From assembly GCF_047948215.1 (NCBI RefSeq), contig NC_134464.1, positions 5,342,001 through 5,406,000 on the forward strand: a DNA stretch of 64,000 bases. The letters run 5' to 3'. The position numbers and the translations under genes were made by a program. This document shows, piece after piece, positions 58,680 through 64,000 of the stretch. Under the pieces are notes generated by a model. That model saw only the letters and a list, made by a program, of their open reading frames with translations. It was not told the origin of the DNA and did not search any database. The stretch is from Lycorma delicatula (taxonomy: Eukaryota; Arthropoda; Insecta; Hemiptera; Fulgoridae). The number at the start of each line of letters is the position of its first letter. Position 1 is the first letter of the stretch.

Positions 58680-59203
58680 TTTCAATTTAGATTCGGAGTA
58701 ACAGTACAAGGTGAAAAGATAAAGATGCTATGATTCGCTGATGATATAGTAATTCTAGCCAAGAGTAAAAACGATTTAGAAGAAACAATGAACGGCATAG
58801 ATGAAGTCCTATGCGAGAACTATCGCATGAAAATAAACAAGAAGAAAACAAAAGTAATGAAATGTAGTAGAAATAACAAAGATGGACCACTGAATGTGAA
58901 AATAGGAGGAGAAAAGATTATGGAGGTAGAAGAATTTTGTTATTTGGGAAGTAGAATTACTAAAGGTGGACGAAGCAGGAGCGAAATAAAATGCCGAATA
59001 GCACAAGCTAAACGAGCCTTCAGTAAGAAATATAATTTGTTTACATCAAAAATTAATTTAAATGTCAGGAAAAGATTTTTGAAAGTGTATGTTTGGAGTG
59101 TCGCTTTATATGGAAGTGAAACTTGGACAATCGGAGTATCTGAGAAGAAAAGATTAGAAGCTTTTGAAATGTGGTACTATAGGAGAATGTTAAAAATCAG
59201 ATC
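58680..59203 (+). mobile_element. RTE-like LINE internal fragment, + strand
   Basis: Plus-strand frame 58788-59216 reads MNGIDEVLCENYRMKINKKK, then EEFCYLGSRITKGGRSRSEI, KCRIAQAKRAFSKKYNLFTS and VALYGSETWTIGVSEKKRLE, EMWYYRRMLKI: the C-terminal half of an insect RTE-like reverse transcriptase. The catalytic FADD block precedes it at 58741-58760 (FADDIVILAKS) but is separated by TGA. Both ends are abrupt: the left at TTTAGATTCGGAG and the right at AAAATCAGATC, and the element's 3' UTR is missing. It is about 90% identical to the inverted copy at 59627-60820. Confidence 0.75.
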
Positions 59204-59614
59204 TTTATTGTGCTAGTGACAAAATGGTATTTATAATTTAGAAATTATAACCCAAAAAATGTACATCATTTAGAGTACTGAAAGTATTAAAAAATTGACC
59301 TCTTTATCACCGAGCCCGTTCGTGATAGTTCCACAAACAGTGTTCAGTAGAACGTGTGAGAAAAAGATTCCTATTTGATTAAGTGTAGATGGTCGAATAA
59401 TCTAAATTCTATTCATAGCTAAAACAGCGTAAGGAAAGTTTGTGATGCTAAAAGACCTTTGATGTGAAGGTCTAAAGATGGATCTCCATACTAACCTAAT
59501 CAAAACTAAGATGATGATTGATATTACTAAGGAGGCGGTCATTACGCAGTTCCCCCTCTAAACCTGACATTTTTCCGGGGCGCCAAAATTTGGGGGCAGC
59601 ATTTTTGCTTTAAG
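59204..59614. other. Spacer between inverted LINE copies
   Basis: About 400 bp of unclassified sequence with a GC-richer patch around 59520-59600 (CCCCCTCTAAACCTGACATT). No gene seen. Confidence 0.4.
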
Positions 59615-59626
59615 TGTGAGAAATAT

Positions 59627-60820
59627 ATTTTTTTTGTCTTCAGTCATTTGACTGGTTTGATGCAGCTCTCCAAGATTCCCTATCTAGTGCTAGTCGTTTC
59701 ATTTCAGTATACCCCCTACATCCCTAACAATTTGTTTTACATATTCCAAACGTGGCCTGCCTACACAATTTTTTCCTTCTACCTGTCCTTCCAATATTAA
59801 AGCGACTATTCCAGGATGTTAACTATATTTTTCCAAATGCTTCTTTCTTCATGTTCTATTTGCCACAATACCTTTTCATTTGTTACTTTATCCACCCATC
59901 TGATTTTTAACATTCTTCTATAGCACCACATTTCAAAAGCTTCTAATCTTTTCTTCTCAGATACTCCGATTGTCCACGCTTCACTTCCATATAAAGCGAC
60001 ACTCCAAACATGCTTTCAAAAATTTTTTCCTGGCATTTAAATTAATTTTTGATGTAAACAAATTATATATCTGATTGAAGGCTCGTTTCGCTTGTGCTAT
60101 TCGGCATTTTATATCGCTCCTGCTTCGTCCATCTTTAGTAATTCTACTTCCCAAATAACAAAATTCTTCTACCTCCATAATCTTTTCTCCTCCTATTTTC
60201 ACATTCATTGGTCCATCTTTGTTATTTCTAATACATTTCATTACTTTTGTTTTCTTCTTGTTTATTTTCATGTGATAGTTCTTGCGTAGGACTTCATCTA
60301 TGCCATTCATTGTTTCTTCTAAATCGTTTTTACTCTCTGCTAGAATTACTATATCATCAGCAAATCATAGCATCTTTATCTTTTCACCTTGTACTGTTAC
60401 TCCGAATCTAAATTGGTTTTTAACATCATTAACTGCTAGTTCCATGTAAAGATTAAAAAGTAACGGGGATAGGGAACATCCTTGTCAGACTCCCTTTCTT
60501 ATTACGGCTTCTTTCTTATGTTCTTCAATTATTACTGTTGCTGTTTGGTTCCTGTACATGTTAGCAATTGTTCTTCTATCTCTGTATTTGAACCCTAATT
60601 TTTTTTTAAATGCTGAACATTTTATTCCAGTCTACGTTATCGAATGCCTTTTCTAGGTCTATAAACGCCAAGTATGTTGGTTTGTTTTTCTTTAATCTTC
60701 CTTCTACTATTAATCTGAGGCCTAAAATTGCTTCCCTTGTCCCTATACTTTTCCTGAAACCAAATTGGTCTTCTCCTAACACTTCTTCCACTCTCCTCTC
60801 AATTCCTCTGTATAGAATTC
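59627..60820 (-). mobile_element. RTE-like LINE, 5'-truncated, with perfect target duplication
   Basis: Minus strand. 5' part: YRGIERRVEEVLGEDQFGFR, REAILGLRLIVEGRLKKNKP and YLAFIDLEKAFDNVDWNKMF (60800-60640; RT motifs including the first catalytic Asp). Then a palm block with FADDIVILA preceded by TGA (60375-60340), NGIDEVLRKNYHMKINKKKT, and VEEFCYLGSRITKDGRSRSD to about 60000. The 3' UTR ends with a CATCAAACCAGTCAAATGAC tail and A-rich sequence at 59627-59650. TGTGAGAAATAT is present at both ends (59615-59626 and 60821-60832): a perfect 12-bp target duplication. One frameshift near 60610 and the TGA make the copy inactive. Confidence 0.88.
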
Positions 60821-61269
60821 TGTGAGAAATATGTAAAATACGTTTTAAATAACCCATTAATAAAAAATTTCACAAATTGATTTTTTCGTTCCCTAAAAAT
60901 TTACAGTGGGTAGCGTATTTATATTGTTTATGTCTAAAAGATAATTTACACTATTAACGAAAAATTAACGTAGAATTTGTAAAGGACGCTGCTTGAATTT
61001 GTTTGAATTTGGCATTAGCACGCGAGCAGAGCGCTGCTTCAACTTGTGTTTGAACATGGATAGACTTGCTTATTACTTCTAATAATAAAGGATTCCATCC
61101 TTGGCTCTTGTAGTGAAAGGTTGTGTTTTGTTGTGCTCTGTGAATTGTCAGTTGTAACCAGTCCAGCCAGGTGTTCAACAGTTCTTCTACCTGCGTCGCC
61201 AGACAATGTGAGAAGGGTCTGCTAGGACATCAGCCGGGCGGCCAGCTACCTGGACTACAGGCCAGTCAC

Positions 61270-61298
61270 ATTAAGAAAAGGATAATCCTTTTCTTAAT
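61270..61298. repeat. 29-bp near-perfect palindrome in LINE leader
   Basis: ATTAAGAAAAGGAT, one A, then ATCCTTTTCTTAAT: two 14-bp arms around a single base. It lies 230 bp upstream of the ORF1 start. Confidence 0.85.
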
Positions 61299-61529
61299 TT
61301 TACTTTTATACTATTCAATATTTCTAATAATGTAAAGTGAACTCTTGTAGTCATTGTGAATACGTTAAGTAAATAGCCTATTATTATAGGACTATTGTGC
61401 TACTTTTAAAATAATTTTATTTTTTAATTGATTTTCTTGTCAGTGATTTTATTTTACAGCAAGTGTAGATTAAGAAGTGTAAATTAAGTTTAATTTTAAT
61501 TTTTAAATTTTTCTTCCTTATTTTCCTCA

Positions 61530-62996
61530 ATGGAAGGAAAAATAAGGCCTCCTCCACCCCGTTCTCCCACCACGGAACTGTCCGACGGTGGAGAGGAAAG
61601 CGGGTCTGGCGCTAGGAAGCGCCAGAAACGCCGGGACTCCGCGCCTCCTATGGAGGCGGAGCCCGTAGCGGGCTGTAGCAAGGCTGCAGCAGCCGCCAAC
61701 TCGCAGGCTGATGATGGGGCCCCATCACAGCCTGCTACCGTCAGGCGGGAGAAAATCCCGCCGATAATGCTGGACTGCCCGAAAGAGTGGCCAGCATTGG
61801 CGAGGGACATAAAGTCGAGGATTGGGGGGCGCCTGGTGGCTAAAAGCACCGGGCTCTCGATAAGGCTGCAGCTGGGCAGCGAGGCGGATTACCGGGCGGT
61901 GCAGAGTTTTCTGCACTCGAAGGGAATCGCCTTTCACTCCTTTCAGCTCCCGAAGGACAGGGAGCTGAAGGTGGTTATACGGGGGATCCCCTATGGGGCT
62001 GCCCCGGAGGAAGTAAGGGAGGAACTGACCTCCCTTGGCTATGAGGTGGTTTCGGTTAAGAAGCTCCTCACAAGGGACGGTCGGGAAACCCCGACCTGCC
62101 TAGTGGCCCTTAAGAGGACCCCTTTGGCCCGGGCCATTTATGACCTTGACAGTATTTTTTACTGCAAGGTCGCAGTGACTGCATTTGTGTCACGAGGGGG
62201 GCCACTCCAGTGCCACAGATGCCAGAAATTTGGACACTCGTCCAATTACTGCCAGAGGGCCCAGCAATGCGTAAAGTGTGGTGGAAACCACGACACTTCT
62301 GCCTGCGTCAAGCCGCGTGAGGAACCAGCCTCATGCGTCAACTGTAAGGGGCCACATCCGGCCAATTACAGGGGCTGCCCCTATTATAAGGAGCAGACAA
62401 ACAAAGTCAAGGGACTTAAAAAGCCCGCGACTTTGGACGGCCGCAGCTGGGCCCGTGTTGCCGGTGGGGGAAAAACAGTCCCCAAACCGGAGGTGCCGGC
62501 ACCCGTGGCCAAAGCGGTCGTGAAAAAAGGGGAGGTAACCTCCCCAACACCCGCCAAGCCAAAACCGGCGGCAACCACCAAGAAGGTGGTAAAACAAAAG
62601 GCGGCGACAAAGCCGGCCCCGGCGAAGAAGGCCAAGCCTTCCTCGACGGGAAAGGCAAAGCCGGCCCCGGCGAAGAAGGCCAAGCCTTCCTCGACGGGAA
62701 AGGCAAAGCCTGCTCCGGCTGGGAAGGCCAAGCAGGCTGTTAAAAACACCGCGGCCCCTGTGGCCCCGCGCCCCACCAAAAGGGCGGCCGCGCCAAAAGG
62801 CACCCCCAGCGGCAATCCGAAACCGGCTACCCCGTTGGAGACCACTGGCATGGACTTCCTGTCGCAGATGACAGTGAAGGATATCCTGCCAGATATCATG
62901 ATGGTTTTGCCACGCCTGCTCCAGGCAAAATCTCTCAAGGACTGTATTCAGTCCTTAATAGAGTGCCTCATGGCTGTACTGTCAAGGTATGGTTAG
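61530..62996 (+). CDS. Jockey-clade LINE ORF1 (gag-like RNA-binding protein)
   Basis: 488 residues, ATG at 61530. Order: a disordered Pro/Ser/Arg-rich N-terminus (about 1-75); a domain around residues 78-225 with LKVVIRGIPYGAAPEEVREE and SLGYEVVSVKKLLTRDGRET, the zinc-knuckle-associated domain of jockey gag proteins; three Cys/His motifs at about 228-241 (CHRCQKFGHSSNYC, CCHC), 247-260 (CVKCGGNHDTSAC) and 269-282 (CVNCKGPHPANYRGC); then a Lys/Ala/Pro-rich tail (about 320-430) containing a 16-residue tandem repeat; and a hydrophobic C-terminus. The protein coats element RNA; the basic tail resembles histone H1 tails and may bind nucleic acid. The codon usage is GC-rich, unlike the neighbouring DNA. 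No frame break. Confidence 0.9.
   Translation: MEGKIRPPPPRSPTTELSDGGEESGSGARKRQKRRDSAPPMEAEPVAGCSKAAAAANSQADDGAPSQPATVRREKIPPIMLDCPKEWPALARDIKSRIGGRLVAKSTGLSIRLQLGSEADYRAVQSFLHSKGIAFHSFQLPKDRELKVVIRGIPYGAAPEEVREELTSLGYEVVSVKKLLTRDGRETPTCLVALKRTPLARAIYDLDSIFYCKVAVTAFVSRGGPLQCHRCQKFGHSSNYCQRAQQCVKCGGNHDTSACVKPREEPASCVNCKGPHPANYRGCPYYKEQTNKVKGLKKPATLDGRSWARVAGGGKTVPKPEVPAPVAKAVVKKGEVTSPTPAKPKPAATTKKVVKQKAATKPAPAKKAKPSSTGKAKPAPAKKAKPSSTGKAKPAPAGKAKQAVKNTAAPVAPRPTKRAAAPKGTPSGNPKPATPLETTGMDFLSQMTVKDILPDIMMVLPRLLQAKSLKDCIQSLIECLMAVLSRYG
62609..62738 (+). repeat. 48-bp tandem repeat within ORF1
   Basis: Units start at 62609, 62657 and 62705. The first two are identical over essentially the whole 48 bp (16 codons, KPAPAKKAKPSSTGKA); the third is partial and diverged (KPAPAGKAKQ). 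Being a multiple of three, it keeps the frame. Near-identity of the first two units implies recent duplication. Confidence 0.92.
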
Positions 62997-64000
62997 GCCC
63001 ACCCTCAGACTCTTGCAGTGGAACGCCAACTCAGTAGTAGGCCGGACGGAGGAACTATGCCGTCTGGCCGAGGATCTACTGATAGACGTGATACTGTTGT
63101 CTGAGACGTGCTTGAACCCAAACAAGCAACTGACCCTTCGGAACTATTTTACATATAGGACGGATAGGCCAGTTCGACCCGGATCTCGCACCTCTGGTGG
63201 AACTGCGGTTTTAGTCCACAGACGCCACATGCATACGCGCGTTGTTCTTCATACAAACGTGATGGAGCAAACGTGTGTGCATGTGGAGCATCTGGGCACG
63301 GTGTATCGGCTGGTTTCGGCTTATAGCAAGCCGAACGACGCGGTAACCGGCGCAGATCTGGATGCCGTGCTGGAAAATTGGGATGGACCCGTGATACTCA
63401 TGGGCGACCTCAATGCCAAACACGTGTCATGGAACAGCATTCTGACAAATCCGAATGGCAGATTGCTGTACGAAAGGGCGAGAGCCCGCCGCTTGGTCGT
63501 CGTAGGCCCTGAGGTGCCCACGTTCGTGCATCGCTCAGGCAGATCTAGGCCTGACGTGCTGGATATCGCAGTCATGAAGGGGGGTACCCTCCCATTCATG
63601 ATTGAAACGATAGAAGACCTCAGCTCGGACCATTCCCCTGTCCTGTTGGAACTAGGTCAGGCAGGGGGTGGCCGAGATCCCCCGCCTATACCCCGAAGGT
63701 CAGTCAACTGGAAAAGGTTCTACGAGACCCTCCAGCGGGAGTACAGGCCGGTAAATCCTGAGCTCCTGAACACCCCGGAGGAAATCGACGACACTGTCGG
63801 GCGCGTCACGTCGTCAATGACCGAGGCCTTGGCAGGCAGCTCATCGGCCAAAACTCGAGCAGTTGTTCGAAACGACCTCCCTCCTCATATCTCCGAAGCC
63901 ATAACGGAGAAACGACGACTGAGGAGGAGATATCGAATCACCCTGTCCCCCGCTGATAAGCGGGCCTTTTATAATCAAACGGACAGGGTAAAACAACTGC
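62989..64000 (+). CDS. Jockey-clade LINE ORF2, endonuclease domain (partial)
   Basis: ATG at 62989 lies inside the end of ORF1 (stop at 62994-62996). The frame is open for 337 codons to the window end. It starts MVRPTLRLLQWNANSVVGRT, with the endonuclease motifs in order: QWNANS (N), ILLSETCL (E), YRLVSAYSKPN (Y), ILMGDLNAKHVSWNS (D-x-N), RPDVLDIAV and DLSSDHSPVLLEL (SDH). All catalytic residues appear intact. The following segment (SVNWKRFYETLQ... and ITEKRRLRRRYRIT) is the linker to the reverse transcriptase, which lies outside the window. The GDLNAKHxxWNS block favours the jockey clade over R1. Confidence 0.9.
   Translation, partial: MVRPTLRLLQWNANSVVGRTEELCRLAEDLLIDVILLSETCLNPNKQLTLRNYFTYRTDRPVRPGSRTSGGTAVLVHRRHMHTRVVLHTNVMEQTCVHVEHLGTVYRLVSAYSKPNDAVTGADLDAVLENWDGPVILMGDLNAKHVSWNSILTNPNGRLLYERARARRLVVVGPEVPTFVHRSGRSRPDVLDIAVMKGGTLPFMIETIEDLSSDHSPVLLELGQAGGGRDPPPIPRRSVNWKRFYETLQREYRPVNPELLNTPEEIDDTVGRVTSSMTEALAGSSSAKTRAVVRNDLPPHISEAITEKRRLRRRYRITLSPADKRAFYNQTDRVKQL

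Larger units (their letters stand above)
61200..64000 (+). mobile_element. Jockey-clade LINE, apparently intact 5' part, runs off window
   Basis: Plus-strand element with a leader (boundary uncertain, about 60950-61240 to 61529), an intact ORF1 (61530-62996) and an ORF2 open from 62989 to the window end. GC-rich compared with all surrounding DNA. ORF1 and ORF2 overlap by 8 nt (ATGGTTAG), so ORF2 is probably translated by reinitiation or coupling. The lack of any stop over about 1 kb of ORF2 and about 1.5 kb of ORF1 makes this the least decayed element here. Sense orientation relative to Tet, but 29 kb beyond the Tet stop codon. Confidence 0.85.

Noticed and set aside
62384..62938. 184-residue minus-strand frame opposite the jockey ORF1 tail
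   Set aside because: Shadow of the GC-rich Lys/Ala/Pro coding repeat on the + strand.
1..64000. CRISPR arrays, bacterial operons, rRNA or canonical tRNA genes
   Set aside because: None seen; the tRNA-like sequences found are heads of SINEs with target duplications or decayed copies, not tRNA genes.

Overview
This window is eukaryotic nuclear DNA, almost certainly from an insect with a large, AT-rich, transposon-laden genome. The evidence is spliced exons with GT/AG junctions, four kinds of non-LTR retrotransposon (jockey, R1-like and RTE-like LINEs plus a Penelope-like element), mariner and piggyBac transposons, two tRNA-derived SINE families, and long TA and TTA microsatellites. A hemipteroid insect is my best guess from the look of the repeats, but the sequence alone does not settle it.

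The only host gene I can identify is the 3' part of a Tet (ten-eleven translocation) dioxygenase on the + strand. Three exons are clear: 13321-15140 (the Asn/His/Ser-rich low-complexity insert that splits the TET double-stranded beta-helix), 18377-18511, and 31807-32208 (the C-terminal half of the catalytic core with the third iron ligand His, the 2-oxoglutarate-binding Arg and the stop codon). Phases agree across both introns. The HxD-bearing half of the catalytic domain is not in the window and must lie upstream, so the gene runs well beyond 32 kb.

Layout: 1-9750 is a graveyard of minus-strand LINE fragments (jockey-type ORF1, an R1-like element, another jockey ORF1 piece, an RTE-like copy, a jockey 3' end). 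9960-12260 holds two head-to-head Penelope-like copies with a GIY-YIG endonuclease remnant and a hammerhead-ribozyme-like motif about 460 bp downstream. 13.3-18.5 kb carries two Tet exons and two mariners. The 13.3-kb last intron holds a nested insertion: R1-like LINE B (about 19031-29335) interrupted by R1-like LINE A and by a SINE, then a DDE transposase relic. After Tet, 32.2-58.7 kb is very AT-rich and gene-poor, with a piggyBac relic containing a SINE, one complete mariner (53731-54969), decayed SINEs and several perfect short hairpins. 58.7-60.8 kb carries two inverted RTE-like copies, one with a perfect 12-bp target duplication. 61.2 kb to the right edge is the 5' part of a jockey-clade LINE with an intact ORF1 and an open ORF2, the only element here that looks potentially recent.

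How the parts relate: every LINE assigned to the presumed Tet transcription unit lies antisense to Tet. The coding exons are short islands in transposon-filled introns.
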